Positions 40,992-50,460 of a DNA stretch of 64,000 nucleotides are shown here, in pieces; the first letter of the stretch is position 1, and each line of letters starts with the position of its first letter. The stretch comes from a gamma proteobacterium symbiont of Ctena orbiculata (GTDB taxonomy: Bacteria > Pseudomonadota > Gammaproteobacteria > Chromatiales > Chromatiaceae), in assembly GCA_003058495.1 (NCBI GenBank), contig QBVC01000017.1, positions 1 through 64,000 of the forward strand, written 5' to 3'. A model generated the notes under the pieces. That model was given only the letters and a program-made list of their open reading frames with translations, did not search any database and had not been told where the DNA came from. Position numbers and translations under genes: made by a program.

Positions 40992-41629
40992 CTTCCCGCT
41001 TGATCGCCCCACAACAATTTGTGCAGCTGTAGCTGCAGCCGGGCCTCCAACCGGTCCTCGACCATCCAATCGGCAAGCGCTGCGGGATCGATCCGATCCT
41101 GGGCGGGGGAGAAGAGCACTTCGCACTTCCGCGCAAGGCGGAACCGCTCCATCTGTGCGCGGCTCCATTCGTAATCGGCCCTGTCGGTGATTACGAACTT
41201 GACCTGATCCGCTGTTCTCAGCGCGTCGAGATTCGCCATCCGGTTCCGCTCCATCTCCCCGGAACCCGGCGTTTTGAGGTCCATCACCCGGGTGACCCGC
41301 TCATCGACGCCCACTATGTCGAGGGCGCCGCTGGTCTCCAGGGATACCCGATATCCGGCATCGCAAAGGGCGCTGAGCAGTGGAAGACAGCCCTTTTGCG
41401 CCAGCGGCTCACCGCCGGTGACACAGACATACCCGGCCCGCAAGGCATCGACCTGCTGCAGGATCTGCTCCAGGGAGAGCAGCTCCCCGCCGCTGAAGGC
41501 GTACCGGGTATCGCAATAGTCACATCGCAAGGGACAGCCCGTGAGGCGAATAAAGACAGTGGGGAAACCTGCGCTCCTCCCCTCCCCCTGCAGGGAGAGG
41601 AAGATCTCGGTGACGCGAAGTTGAGACAT
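40988..41629 (-). CDS. queE: 7-carboxy-7-deazaguanine synthase QueE
   Basis: 213-aa radical SAM enzyme that ring-contracts 6-carboxytetrahydropterin to CDG. Seen: the Cys triad C32-x3-C36-x2-C39 (GCPLRCDYC) binding the [4Fe-4S] cluster, [17 protein letters not shown] at the start and VTGGEPLAQ at about residue 70. It is followed by queC with a 4-base overlap and preceded by cpoB after 32 bp, so the queuosine genes are likely part of the Tol-Pal transcript. Confidence 0.96.
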   Translation of the reverse strand: MSQLRVTEIFLSLQGEGRSAGFPTVFIRLTGCPLRCDYCDTRYAFSGGELLSLEQILQQVDALRAGYVCVTGGEPLAQKGCLPLLSALCDAGYRVSLETSGALDIVGVDERVTRVMDLKTPGSGEMERNRMANLDALRTADQVKFVITDRADYEWSRAQMERFRLARKCEVLFSPAQDRIDPAALADWMVEDRLEARLQLQLHKLLWGDQAGR

Positions 41630-41661
41630 ATTTCATGGGCGGGGAGATGCCGGTTCTCCGC

Positions 41662-42498
41662 TTAATGCCCCTCTTTGGTGAGCCTCTGCAGGCGCTTCTG
41701 CGCCAGGCGCGATTCAGTCGTGGCGGGATAGTTGGTGACCAACTCGTTCAATATATTTCTGGCATCGGTCCAGTTCTTCTTTTCATAGTGTATATACCCG
41801 ATCTTCAACATCGCCCCCGGTATCTTCGGACTGGTGGGATACTTCTCCATTATCTTCAAGAACTCGCCAAGGGCGGTGTCGAAATCCCGATTGACGTAGC
41901 TTGCCTCCGCCAGCCAGTACTGGGCATTGTCCTCATACTCTCCGCCGGGATAGTCTCTGAGGAAATTGGAGAAGGCGGTGATCGACTCACCATAGCGCCC
42001 CTGCTTCAGCATATTGAAGGCGCTCTGGTAGGCATCCGCCTCTCTTTTCGGGTCGGGCGGTGTCACGGCCGCAACCGGAGGCACTGCCGGGGTTGCAGGA
42101 GGCGGCTCGGTGACGGTCGTCATCGGTGGCTGACCGGGTGCGGCCGAAGGCGGTGCCGGGGTCATCGGGGGCGCCAGGGTTGGGGTATTGGGGATCGGCG
42201 CGCTACCGGGCTGAAAGCGTGAAAGCCGCTGATCGATATCGAGGTAGAGATCGCGCTGGCGCCGGCCCATGGCATCCATGTTGTGCTTCTGCACCTCCAG
42301 ATCCCCGCGAAGCTGCTGCACCTCCTGCCGCAGCTGCTGCACCTGCAGCACCAGGTCGGCGAGACTCTGATTTTGCAGGATGCGTTCGATACGCTGCAGT
42401 CGCTGATCCATGGTCAAACCGTTGGCGGCAAATACCGGGGCTGCGGCACAAATTCCCAACAGGGTTCCGAGCAGGACTCTTTTGATGATCAGCCTCAT
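41662..42498 (-). CDS. cpoB: cell division coordinator CpoB (YbgF)
   Basis: 278-aa periplasmic protein coupling peptidoglycan synthesis with Tol function. Seen: signal peptide to about 25 (GTLLGICAAAPVFAA), a coiled-coil trimerisation segment at about 30-90 with repeated LxxQVxQLRQ, a Pro/Thr-rich linker at about 95-150, then three TPR-like repeats from about 153 (AYQSAFNMLKQGRYGESI..). The Pro-rich linker is longer than usual. It is the last tol gene, as in most gammaproteobacteria, and lies 14 bp after pal. Confidence 0.95.
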   Translation of the reverse strand: MRLIIKRVLLGTLLGICAAAPVFAANGLTMDQRLQRIERILQNQSLADLVLQVQQLRQEVQQLRGDLEVQKHNMDAMGRRQRDLYLDIDQRLSRFQPGSAPIPNTPTLAPPMTPAPPSAAPGQPPMTTVTEPPPATPAVPPVAAVTPPDPKREADAYQSAFNMLKQGRYGESITAFSNFLRDYPGGEYEDNAQYWLAEASYVNRDFDTALGEFLKIMEKYPTSPKIPGAMLKIGYIHYEKKNWTDARNILNELVTNYPATTESRLAQKRLQRLTKEGH

Positions 42499-42512
42499 CT
42501 CTCACTCCCCAA

Positions 42513-43046
42513 TCAGTAGATCAGTTCGACACGTCGGTTGAGTGCCCAGGACTCTTCGTTATGCTCGAAGGCGGCGGGCCTCTCCTCGCCGTAGCTCACC
42601 ACCACCAGCTGGTTGTCCGAAACCCCTTGCGCCAGCATCAGGCTGCGAACCGAATTGGCGCGGTTTTCCCCCAGGCCCAGGTTGTACTCCCGGGTGCCCT
42701 TCTCGTCAGCATGGCCCTCGAGGCGCACCACCGCCTGGGGATTGGCCGCCAGATAGTCGGCATGGGCCTGGATCACGTCGAGGTATTCGGCACGCACCGT
42801 GCTCTGGTCAAAATCGAAATAGATCACCCGGGTCGCCAGCAGGCTGTTGGGGTTCTCCAGGGGATCACCCTGCCACTCGCCACCCTGACTGGCGGCGGAG
42901 GTGGATGCACCCGCGGTGCTGCCATCCGCGCCGGTGGACTGTTCGCTGACCTCCGCGCCGGCCTGATCACCGGTCGGTGTCGACGAACAGCCGGCCAGCA
43001 GCAGCGTGAGTAAAACCGGAACCCAAAGGATTTGTACTTTTTTCAT
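42513..43046 (-). CDS. pal: peptidoglycan-associated lipoprotein Pal
   Basis: 177-aa outer-membrane lipoprotein binding peptidoglycan and TolB. The ATG at 43046 gives a signal peptide ending LLLAGCSS, with the Cys lipidation site at about residue 20. The C-terminal OmpA domain shows IYFDFDQSTVRAEY and EGHADEKGTREYNLGLGENRA, which bind the stem peptide. A Ser/Thr/Gly-rich linker separates them. It follows tolB after 27 bp. Assignment is firm. Confidence 0.96.
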   Translation of the reverse strand: MKKVQILWVPVLLTLLLAGCSSTPTGDQAGAEVSEQSTGADGSTAGASTSAASQGGEWQGDPLENPNSLLATRVIYFDFDQSTVRAEYLDVIQAHADYLAANPQAVVRLEGHADEKGTREYNLGLGENRANSVRSLMLAQGVSDNQLVVVSYGEERPAAFEHNEESWALNRRVELIY

Positions 43047-43073
43047 TGCATATCTCCTTGAACACAGGTGCAA

Positions 43074-44366
43074 TTATTTGTTGAAAGGTGACCAGACCGG
43101 TTCGCGTACATCACCCTCCTGCAGGGCGAGGCGCTGTCTTACACGGCCATCGACCGAGACCGCCGCCAAGACACCACGGTAACCCGACTTCGAGGCGTAA
43201 ATTACCATGCTGCCATTGGGCGCGAAACTGGGCGACTCATCCAGACTCCCCTGACTGAGCACCTGCATCACGCCGGACTCGAGATCCTGGACCGCGATGC
43301 GATACTTGCCCTCTTCCCGGGTGACCAGGGTCAGCAGTTTACCGTCGGGTGAAAAGGAGGCGCGGGCATTGTAGCTGTTTTGGTAGGTTACCCGTTGCGC
43401 CTTGCCGCCATGGGCGGAGACGCGGTAGATCTGGGGTCGACCACCGCGATCCGAGGTAAAGACGATGCTGCGTCCATCCGGCGACCAGGCCGGTTCCGTG
43501 TCGATGGCGTAGTGGCGGGTGATGGTCTTCAGTTTACGCGTGGTCAGATCGTAGACATAGATATCGGGATTGCCCCCCTTGGAGAGGGTCAGCGCCAGTT
43601 TGCGTCCATCCGGCGACCAGGCCGGTGCGCCGTTGATGCCCTTGAAGGAGGTCACCTTCTGACGGGTCCCCGTATAGACGCCCTGGACATAGATGGCGGA
43701 CTGTCCACCCTCGAACGAGACGTAGGCGATCCTCTGCCCGTCCGGCGACCAGGCGGGGGACATCAGGGGCTCGGTGGAGGTAACGATGGTCTCCGGGTTG
43801 TAGCCATCGGCATCGGCGATCTTCAGTTTGATGCTGCTCTCGCCCTCGGCCAGCTTGGTCGAGGTGATATAGGCCACCCGGGTGGCGAATGCGCCGGGCA
43901 CACCGAGCAGCTTTTCATAGATCAGATCGGCAATCCGGTGGGCGGTGTTGCGCAGATTGGGTGCGGTGGTGGGGATGCTGTAGCCGGTCAGCTGCTCACC
44001 CCGAAATACGTCGAGCAGCTGGAACTGGATCTGATAACCGCCGGCGCCATGGGCCTGCACCTGGCCGACGACCAGATTCTCTATACCCAGGGCCCGCCAA
44101 TCCTTGAATTCCACCAGATCCACCGAGGTGGGCCTGGCCAGCATGTCCTCCCGGGGCAGGCTCTTGAATCGGCCGCTGCGCTGCAGGTCCGCGCTGATCA
44201 CCTCGGCAATGTCCACCGGCGGCGCACCCTTGCCCTGCCAGCTGAACGGCACCACCGCGATGGGCAGCGCACCCTCCACGCCTTCGGTGATCTCGATGGT
44301 CAATTCGGCAAAGAGCGCCGGTTGCCAGGTGAAAAACAGTATCAGGGAAAATAGAAATCTTTTCAT
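43074..44366 (-). CDS. tolB: Tol-Pal system periplasmic protein TolB
   Basis: 430-aa protein with signal peptide (FLFSLILFFTWQPALFA), an N-terminal alpha/beta domain and a C-terminal six-bladed propeller with repeats of the type AWSPDGQRIAYVS, APAWSPDGRKLAL and SFSPDGKLLTL. It links Pal with TolA in the periplasm during division. Its start is 3 bases after the tolA stop, so the two are tightly linked. Confidence 0.97.
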   Translation of the reverse strand: MKRFLFSLILFFTWQPALFAELTIEITEGVEGALPIAVVPFSWQGKGAPPVDIAEVISADLQRSGRFKSLPREDMLARPTSVDLVEFKDWRALGIENLVVGQVQAHGAGGYQIQFQLLDVFRGEQLTGYSIPTTAPNLRNTAHRIADLIYEKLLGVPGAFATRVAYITSTKLAEGESSIKLKIADADGYNPETIVTSTEPLMSPAWSPDGQRIAYVSFEGGQSAIYVQGVYTGTRQKVTSFKGINGAPAWSPDGRKLALTLSKGGNPDIYVYDLTTRKLKTITRHYAIDTEPAWSPDGRSIVFTSDRGGRPQIYRVSAHGGKAQRVTYQNSYNARASFSPDGKLLTLVTREEGKYRIAVQDLESGVMQVLSQGSLDESPSFAPNGSMVIYASKSGYRGVLAAVSVDGRVRQRLALQEGDVREPVWSPFNK

Positions 44367-44369
44367 AAA

Positions 44370-45254
44370 CTAGCCACTCGGCTTAAAATTCAGTCTCAAG
44401 GTACGGAATGATTCGAACAGCGGACCGCTCGGCACCTGCAGTGGCGCAGCCTTATAGACGGCTGTCTCCACCGAGCGATCGAAGGCCGGGTTGCCGCTGC
44501 TTCTGATAATGCTGACGCCCCCTGGCACCACGTCCCCACCCGGTATCAGGCGTACCTGCACCACGCAGGAGAGCTCCTTACCCGCCGCCTGCCCCGGTTT
44601 CAACCAGTTCCGCTCGATCTGCTGTTTTATGACAGCCACGTAGCGATCGATCTCCCGGCTATTTTGCTCTGCCGCCAACTGCTCCTGCAAGGCCCGTTCG
44701 CGCTCGGCCTGGGCCGCGGCCTCCGCCTTGCGCCGCGCCTCGGCCTTGCGCTTGGCCTCCAGCTCGGCCTTTCGCTTGCGCTCGAGTTCCGCTTTGCGCT
44801 TCGCCTCCGCCTCTGCCTTGCGTTTCGCTTCCGCCTTGCGCTTCGCCTCCTGCTCGGCAAGCCGTTTCGCCTCCGCCTTCTTCTTCGCTTCCTGCTCTTT
44901 CTTCAACTGCGCCTGGCGCTTGCGTTCAACCTCCAGCTGCTTTTGCTCCGCCTTTTCCTTGGCGATACGCTTCTGTTCCAGCTGTTGCTGGCGCTTCTTC
45001 TCTTCCGCCTGTTTTCGCTGCAGCGCCTCTTCACGCTGCTTCTGCTTCTTGCGTTCCGCCGCCTTCTCCTTCTCCTTGGCCTGATCGAGCTGCTTGGCGT
45101 CGACGGTATGCGCCTGTACCACATTGGCCTTCGGCGATGCGGGTTTGCGCAGTTTCGACCAGTCAAAGCCGTAGATCAGAAAGACCACGATCAGGATATG
45201 CAGCAGGATGGCCAGGACCACCGAAACCGGATTTCTTTTGATAACCGATAACAC
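44370..45254 (-). CDS. tolA: Tol-Pal system protein TolA
   Basis: 294-aa inner-membrane protein. Seen: one N-terminal helix (about 11-30), a very long Lys/Ala/Glu-rich helical domain with KRKAEAEAKRKAE-type repeats from about 55 to 195, and a C-terminal globular domain with Cys (ELSCVVQVRLIPGG) that contacts TolB and Pal. GTG start at 45254. It lacks a clear Shine-Dalgarno because a palindromic element ends 4 bases upstream. Compared with E. coli TolA (421 aa) the helical domain is shorter. Confidence 0.95.
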   Translation of the reverse strand: MLSVIKRNPVSVVLAILLHILIVVFLIYGFDWSKLRKPASPKANVVQAHTVDAKQLDQAKEKEKAAERKKQKQREEALQRKQAEEKKRQQQLEQKRIAKEKAEQKQLEVERKRQAQLKKEQEAKKKAEAKRLAEQEAKRKAEAKRKAEAEAKRKAELERKRKAELEAKRKAEARRKAEAAAQAERERALQEQLAAEQNSREIDRYVAVIKQQIERNWLKPGQAAGKELSCVVQVRLIPGGDVVPGGVSIIRSSGNPAFDRSVETAVYKAAPLQVPSGPLFESFRTLRLNFKPSG

Positions 45255-45258
45255 AACT

Positions 45259-45472
45259 GGGGCCTGTCAACACCGATCCAAGGCCCTGCAGGGACCCTTT
45301 TTTTGTCCGGCAAGGCGGAATGAGCGATCGCCTGTCGCTCCAGATGAGCGAATGATAACGCAGCCGGGCGTTATTCGTCGTTCAATTGCAATCACCAAAC
45401 TTCTCTCCTCGCGCCTGCGTTGGCGCCTAGTTCTGGACATCAGGACCGAATGGATCACCAGTAACAGGCCCT
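45259..45472 (-). mobile_element. MITE-like palindromic element, copy 2 (inside tol operon)
   Basis: About 214 bp of noncoding DNA between tolR and tolA. On the minus strand it begins AGGGCCTGTTACTGGTGATC (from 45472) and ends GATCGGTGTTGACAGGCCC. Its interior shares GGCGCGAGGAGAGAAGTTTGG-like and CGTTATCATTCGCTCAT segments with copy 1 at 20996. The terminal inverted repeats are more diverged than in copy 1, and the extra 80-bp segment is missing. It starts at the tolR TAG stop and ends 4 bases before the tolA GTG. Confidence 0.8.
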
Positions 45473-45896
45473 ATGACTCCGGCGGCTCCGTGATCAGGCC
45501 GACACTGGGTGCACCGCCGGCCTGTAGAAGCACCATCGCCTCCACCACGCGCCCATAGGCGACACCCGTATCGCCACGCACCATAATCGGCGTCTTCGGC
45601 TTGTGCTTCAACACAGCCTGCACCCTTTTCACCAGGGTGTCGGGTTCAACGGGTTGATCCTTGTTCTGGCCGATATCGATATACATATCACCCCCACGAT
45701 CCACCGTCACCACCAGCGGCTCGTCCACCTCGTTCGGCAGCGGCTCCGCATCGGCCTGGGGCAGTTCCACCTTGACTCCCTGGGTCAGCAGCGGGGCGGT
45801 GATCATGAAGATCACCAACAACACCAGCATCACGTCGATATAGGGCACCACATTGATCTCGGACATGGGACGGCGGCGGTTCTTTTGACGACTCAT
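45471..45896 (-). CDS. tolR: Tol-Pal system protein TolR (ExbD family)
   Basis: 141-aa inner-membrane protein of the TolQR proton channel. Seen: one helix at about 18-38 (YIDVMLVLLVIFMITAPLL) with the essential Asp, then a periplasmic domain. The stop TAG is formed at the edge of the palindromic element (GAG-TCA-TAG-GGCC). It follows tolQ after 15 bp. Confidence 0.96.
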   Translation of the reverse strand: MSRQKNRRRPMSEINVVPYIDVMLVLLVIFMITAPLLTQGVKVELPQADAEPLPNEVDEPLVVTVDRGGDMYIDIGQNKDQPVEPDTLVKRVQAVLKHKPKTPIMVRGDTGVAYGRVVEAMVLLQAGGAPSVGLITEPPES

Positions 45897-45911
45897 CAGC
45901 GATATGCCGGT

Positions 45912-46586
45912 TCAGGCCACGGCCTGGCGTTGCAGGATGGTGGCAAACTCCTCGACAAAGTCGTCGTAGCGGTTGTTGAGTCGCTCGACATCGTGGGAGT
46001 AGCGGTTGTAGGCAATCACCGCGGGAATGGCGGCGAACAGGCCGATTGCCGTGGCGATCAGCGCCTCGGCGATGCCGGGCGCGACCAGGGCAATGGTTGC
46101 CTGCTTGACGTTTCCCAGGGCTGTGAAGGAGTTCATTATGCCCCAGACGGTACCGAACAGCCCCACGTAGGGGCTGGTGGAGCCGATCGTGGCCAGGGTC
46201 GAGAGGTGGTGCTCCAGGTGATCGACCTCCCGATTCAAGGAGACCCGCATGGAGCGCTGGGCGCCCTGCACCATCGCCATCGGATCCTTGTGTCCCTTGG
46301 TGCGCAGACGGGCGAATTCGCGAAATCCGGCACGGAATATCGCCGCCATGCCCGACTCCTCATCGGTCTCCCGTTCGATCTGACGATAGAGTTCCGCAAG
46401 ATCGCCACCGGACCAGAAACGGCCCTCGAACTCGTCGGCCGCCCGCCCGGCGCGTTTGAGAATGCGCATGCGGTCGAAGATCATGCTCCAGGAGCTGACG
46501 GATGCGAACACCAGGAGGGCAATCACGAACTGTACCACCGGACTGGCATTGAGTATCAGATGGGTAATGGTAAGGTCAGTCGACAT
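45912..46586 (-). CDS. tolQ: Tol-Pal system protein TolQ (MotA/ExbB family)
   Basis: 224-aa inner-membrane proton-channel protein. Seen: three hydrophobic helices, at about 15-38, 130-155 and 165-190, with conserved VAPGIAEALIATAIGLFAAIPAVIAYN, the channel-forming segment. Its start overlaps the ybgC stop by 11 bases. It drives TolA motion with TolR during outer-membrane invagination. Confidence 0.97.
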   Translation of the reverse strand: MSTDLTITHLILNASPVVQFVIALLVFASVSSWSMIFDRMRILKRAGRAADEFEGRFWSGGDLAELYRQIERETDEESGMAAIFRAGFREFARLRTKGHKDPMAMVQGAQRSMRVSLNREVDHLEHHLSTLATIGSTSPYVGLFGTVWGIMNSFTALGNVKQATIALVAPGIAEALIATAIGLFAAIPAVIAYNRYSHDVERLNNRYDDFVEEFATILQRQAVA

Positions 46587-46998
46587 CCGGTATCTCCGTC
46601 ATCAATCGCTTTGGAATGGGTGTGGGGCGCATCGTTTTCATGTCCACACAGGCAATCTTTATGGTCCCCCTGCACAGCAGTTGCGTGTCCGCCGTTCTGA
46701 TCACCTCCTGGTTGAAGGTGAGACTGGCGCGCCCTTTCTTCGCCAGCCTGGCGATGACTTCCAGGGCATCATTAAAACGAGCCGGATGATGGTAACCCAC
46801 TTCAACCTCCCGAACTGCGAAGATGATCCCGTCCCGCTGTAGCAGCTGATCCTGCTCAAATCCCAGGGAACGCAGCCATTCGGTGCGTGCCCGCTCCATG
46901 AATTTCAAGTAGTTGGCGTAGTAGACAACACCACCGGCATCGGTATCCTCGTAGTAGACCCTGACCGGCCAGACAAAAGAGTGCGACTCGTCGTTCAT
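46576..46998 (-). CDS. ybgC: acyl-CoA thioesterase YbgC
   Basis: 140-aa hotdog-fold thioesterase at the head of the tol operon. Seen: YYEDTDAGGVVYYANYLKFMERARTEWLR, with the catalytic Asp and Tyr-containing motif. GAGG lies before the ATG. In other gammaproteobacteria ybgC also precedes tolQ, and it hydrolyses short-chain acyl-CoA. A promoter candidate lies at 47034-47063. Confidence 0.96.
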   Translation of the reverse strand: MNDESHSFVWPVRVYYEDTDAGGVVYYANYLKFMERARTEWLRSLGFEQDQLLQRDGIIFAVREVEVGYHHPARFNDALEVIARLAKKGRASLTFNQEVIRTADTQLLCRGTIKIACVDMKTMRPTPIPKRLMTEIPDVD

Positions 46999-47033
46999 AC
47001 CTCTTTCCAGACCCGAATCACTTTTGCGCCAAC

Positions 47034-47063
47034 ATTATGATGTGCAGCTAAATAATTGACCAA
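47034..47063 (-). promoter_or_regulatory. candidate promoter of the ybgC-tol-pal operon
   Basis: On the minus strand: TTGGTC (47063-47058), 18 bp, CATAAT (47039-47034), about 36 bases before the ybgC ATG. Only three of the -35 bases match exactly, but the -10 is good and the region is AT-rich. Confidence 0.45.
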
Positions 47064-47166
47064 TAATACTTAGCTTCGTAATCCGATGGTAGTGAAATTA
47101 AGCAAACAGAGTGATAAATCCCAATCTATGAGTGTGTGATTCAAAAGGAGTTCCCATCCGGCTAAG

Positions 47167-47187
47167 ATAAAGCGGTTGACCGCGCTT
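47167..47187 (-). terminator. possible terminator hairpin after ruvB
   Basis: Directly after the ruvB stop the minus strand reads AAGCGCGGTCAACCGCTT, a stem of about 7 bp with one bulge, then TATCTT. The U-tract is weak, so it may be a poor terminator. It separates the ruv cluster from the tol operon. Confidence 0.3.
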
Positions 47188-47188
47188 G

Positions 47189-48232
47189 CTATTTGCGGAA
47201 CAGATCATCCTCGGTCGGTACATGCTCGCCGGGTTTCGGTGACAGGCCGAAGTGGAGATAGGCAGCCTGGGTCGCCACCCTGCCCCTGGGGGTGCGCATC
47301 AGAAACCCCTGCTGTATCAGATAGGGTTCGAGGACATCCTCGATGGTGCCCTTTTCCTCTCCGATCGCGGCGGCGAGATTGTCGACCCCCACCGGTCCGC
47401 CCTCGAATTTCTCGATCACCGCCAGCAGCAGGCGCCGGTCCATGGCGTCGAAACCGTTGCCATCGACCTTGAGCATGCTCAATGCCTTGTCCGCCACATC
47501 GGCGTCGATCCGCCCATCCTGTTTCACCTGGGCATAGTCGCGCACCCTTCGCAGCAGCCGGTTGGCGATTCTCGGCGTGCCCCGGGAGCGGCGGGCGATC
47601 TCTCCGGCCCCATCCCCATCCATGCCGATATCGAGTATCTCCGCCGAACGGGTGACGATCCGGGCCAGATCCCTGCTGCCGTAGAACTCGAGCCGCTGCA
47701 CGATACCGAATCTGTCCCGCAGGGGCGAGGTCAGCAGACCGGCGCGGGTGGTGGCCCCGACCAGGGTAAAGGGCGGCAGATCGAGCTTGATCGAGCGCGC
47801 GGCCGGCCCCTCGCCGATCATGATGTCGAGCTGAAAATCCTCCATCGCGGGGTAGAGCACCTCCTCCACCACCGGGCTCAGACGGTGGATCTCATCGACG
47901 AAGAGTACGTCGTGGGGCTCGAGATTGGTCAGCAGCGCCGCCAGATCCCCCGGTTTTTCCAGCACCGGGCCCGAGGTCTGCCTCAGGTTGACCTCCATCT
48001 CGTTGGCGATGATATGGGCCAGGGTGGTCTTGCCCAATCCCGGGGGGCCGAAGATCAGGACATGGTCCAGCGCCTCTCCCCGCGCCTTGGCGGCGGGGAT
48101 GAAGATCTCCATCTGTTCGCAGACCGCGGCCTGTCCCACATAGTCGCGCAGGTACCTGGGTCGGATGGCCCGGTCAAGGGCGACGTCCTCGCCGCTGGCC
48201 TCGCCGTTGATCAATCTGGGTTCGTTGCTCAC
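47189..48232 (-). CDS. ruvB: Holliday junction branch-migration helicase RuvB
   Basis: 347-aa AAA+ motor. Seen: Walker [10 protein letters not shown] at about residue 64, Walker [12 protein letters not shown], sensor 1 GATTRAG, arginine finger region and a C-terminal winged helix (RTPRGRVAT). It drives branch migration with RuvA. It follows ruvA after 27 bp. Assignment is firm. Confidence 0.97.
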   Translation of the reverse strand: MSNEPRLINGEASGEDVALDRAIRPRYLRDYVGQAAVCEQMEIFIPAAKARGEALDHVLIFGPPGLGKTTLAHIIANEMEVNLRQTSGPVLEKPGDLAALLTNLEPHDVLFVDEIHRLSPVVEEVLYPAMEDFQLDIMIGEGPAARSIKLDLPPFTLVGATTRAGLLTSPLRDRFGIVQRLEFYGSRDLARIVTRSAEILDIGMDGDGAGEIARRSRGTPRIANRLLRRVRDYAQVKQDGRIDADVADKALSMLKVDGNGFDAMDRRLLLAVIEKFEGGPVGVDNLAAAIGEEKGTIEDVLEPYLIQQGFLMRTPRGRVATQAAYLHFGLSPKPGEHVPTEDDLFRK

Positions 48233-48259
48233 TCGATCTATCTCTGCAGTTTGGCGCCG

Positions 48260-48868
48260 CTATCTCTGCACCGCGTTCTGCAGCGCAGCGCGAATCAGGG
48301 TCTCACTGTCCATCTCATCCTCCGCCACCGTCTTCACCATGCGGCTCGCCTCCTGGGGTTTATAGCCCAATGCCACCAGCGCAGCCACCGCATCGGATGT
48401 CGCACTCCCGTGGCCCGCCGCCTGGTCCCGCAGCAGTTGGCTCCCGGCCGGCGCCAGACCACCCAGCTTGGCCAGTCTGTCCCGCATCTCCACAATCAGG
48501 CGTTCCGCGGTCTTGCGCCCGATGCCCGGCAGCCGTACCAGGGAGGCCAGATCCTCGCTCTCCACACAGCGGCTGAACTCCTCGGCGCTCATCCCGGAGA
48601 GTATGGCCAAGGCCATCTTGGCGCCGATGCCGCTGACCTTGAGCAGACTGCGAAACAGGGCACGCTCGGATTCCGTGGCAAAGCCATAGAGGACATGGGC
48701 ATCCTCGCGTATCGCCAGATGGGTGAAGAGGGTTACCGGTTTTCCCCTGTCCGGGAGGGTAAAAAAGGTGGAGAGCGGCGCCTCCAGCTCATAGCCTACG
48801 CCATTGACGTCGATCAGCAGATTGGGGGCCTGCTTGTGGACCAGCTCCCCTTTGAGGCGGCCTATCAT
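48260..48868 (-). CDS. ruvA: Holliday junction binding protein RuvA
   Basis: 202-aa tetrameric DNA-binding protein. Seen: N-terminal OB fold (MIGRLKGELVHK), two helix-hairpin-helix motifs (KVSGIGAKMALAIL and RLPGIGRKTAERL), and a C-terminal RuvB-binding three-helix domain after a flexible linker. It follows ruvC after 55 bp. Confidence 0.97.
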   Translation of the reverse strand: MIGRLKGELVHKQAPNLLIDVNGVGYELEAPLSTFFTLPDRGKPVTLFTHLAIREDAHVLYGFATESERALFRSLLKVSGIGAKMALAILSGMSAEEFSRCVESEDLASLVRLPGIGRKTAERLIVEMRDRLAKLGGLAPAGSQLLRDQAAGHGSATSDAVAALVALGYKPQEASRMVKTVAEDEMDSETLIRAALQNAVQR

Positions 48869-48923
48869 CCTGGACTGTTTTCCGGTTGACGATTCAGACC
48901 GGGATTATGCCACGGTTGTCGCA

Positions 48924-49430
48924 CTAGGTGCCTCTCTTTCCCTGGCTGGCCTGACGTATCAGGGTGGTATGGGTATGGGCGTGGCTCAGGGCCACCGCCA
49001 GGGCATCCGCGGCATCCGCCTGGGGCCGCTCCCGCAAACCGAGGATCATCTTCACCATATGCTGAATCTGCGCCTTGTCCGCCCGGCCCGTGCCCACCAC
49101 CGCCTGCTTGATCCGGGTGGGGGTATACTCCACCACGCTCAAGCCACAGTGCTCCGCGGCGCAGATGGCCGCCCCCCTCGCCTGTCCCAGCTTGAGGGCG
49201 GAGGAGGGATTCTTGGCCACGAAAACCTCTTCGATGGCCATCACCTCCGGTTGATACTCCCGGATCAAGGCGCTGATGCCCTTAAAGATCTCACCCAGCC
49301 TGGGGGGGAGAGGCTTGGCATTCAATCTCAATACCCCGTGGGCCAGATGGAGCGAATGCATGCCATCCGAATCGATCAGACCGTAGCCGGTCTGGCGGGA
49401 GCCTGGATCGATACCGATAATACGCAACAT
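48924..49430 (-). CDS. ruvC: Holliday junction resolvase RuvC
   Basis: 168-aa endonuclease with the RNase H-like fold. Seen: IGIDPGSRQTGYG with catalytic Asp7, the Glu in MAIEEVFVAKNPSSALKLGQARG, and the acidic residues in KAQIQHMVKMILG...ADAADALAVAL. It is located 15 bp after yebC, a common gammaproteobacterial order. Confidence 0.97.
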   Translation of the reverse strand: MLRIIGIDPGSRQTGYGLIDSDGMHSLHLAHGVLRLNAKPLPPRLGEIFKGISALIREYQPEVMAIEEVFVAKNPSSALKLGQARGAAICAAEHCGLSVVEYTPTRIKQAVVGTGRADKAQIQHMVKMILGLRERPQADAADALAVALSHAHTHTTLIRQASQGKRGT

Positions 49431-49445
49431 TTAAATCAGAACGGC

Positions 49446-50192
49446 TCAGCCGATGGCGTCCAAGATCTCGTCGGAGATCTCGGCGTTGGTGTAGACGTTC
49501 TGCACGTCATCCAGATCCTCCAGCATATCGACCATGCGCAGCAGCTTGTCCGCATCGTCCTGATCGAGTACCGCACTGGTCGAGGCGTTGTAGGTCACCT
49601 CGTCGTTGTCGGGGGTGAGGCCGGCCGCTACCAGGGCATCCTTGACGGTGGCAAAACCCTCGGGGGTGGAGATGACATCGATGGAGCCGTCCTCGTTGTT
49701 TACCACGTCCTCGGCACCCGCCTCCAACGCCGCCTCCATCACCGCATCTTCATCCACGCCGGGGGAGAAACTGATCATCCCCTGCTTGCTGAAGAGGTAG
49801 GCCACGGAGCCGTCGGTACCCAGGTTGCCCCCCAGCTTGCTGAAGGCGTGGCGCACCTCGGAGGCGGTGCGATTGCGGTTATCGGTCATGCAGTCGACCA
49901 TCACCGCGGTTCCCCCGGGGCCGTACCCCTCATAGCGGATTTCATCGTAGTTGTCCCCCTCGGTACCCCCTGCGCCCCGTTTGATGGCGCGCTCGATGGT
50001 ATCCTTGGGCATATTCGCACCCAGTCCCTTGTCCACCGCAAGCCGCAGACGCGGGTTGGCATTGATATCCCCTCCCCCGATGCGGGCAGCCACGGTAATC
50101 TCCCGTATCAGCTTGGTCCAAATCTTGCCGCGCTTTTTATCATTGGCGGCTTTTTTATGCTTGATATTGGCCCACTTACTGTGTCCTGCCAT
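49446..50192 (-). CDS. yebC: YebC/PmpR-family protein (TACO1 family)
   Basis: 248-aa protein with [23 protein letters not shown] at the N terminus, typical of the family, and [13 protein letters not shown] in the middle. Members act as transcription regulators or help translate proline stretches. GAGAGGT precedes the ATG. It begins the yebC-ruvCAB transcript. Confidence 0.95.
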   Translation of the reverse strand: MAGHSKWANIKHKKAANDKKRGKIWTKLIREITVAARIGGGDINANPRLRLAVDKGLGANMPKDTIERAIKRGAGGTEGDNYDEIRYEGYGPGGTAVMVDCMTDNRNRTASEVRHAFSKLGGNLGTDGSVAYLFSKQGMISFSPGVDEDAVMEAALEAGAEDVVNNEDGSIDVISTPEGFATVKDALVAAGLTPDNDEVTYNASTSAVLDQDDADKLLRMVDMLEDLDDVQNVYTNAEISDEILDAIG

Positions 50193-50460
50193 ACAAACCT
50201 CTCAAAAACTGGAAATCTAAACGAAACATTTTATCATCCAGCCGATGCCGCAGAAACCGAGGAATCCTGGAGGCTTAAGAATCACGCCGAATTGCCGACT
50301 TGTTGAGTACAAATCGCATGCATGATAACAGGGTCCGCCTCCACATTTACCACGATTGCCGCGACGATCGAACATGGCACCCAGGGAGCCGGCGGCCACG
50401 GGACAGTGCATGCAGGGGAACAGATCAGGCCGGAACAGACGTATCACGGGGCGACAGCCG

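Noticed and set aside
47252-50306. Two long plus-strand frames (545 and 500 codons) antisense to ruvB/ruvA and ruvC/yebC
   Set aside because: They run across several real genes and the gaps between them, and the products have no recognisable domain.
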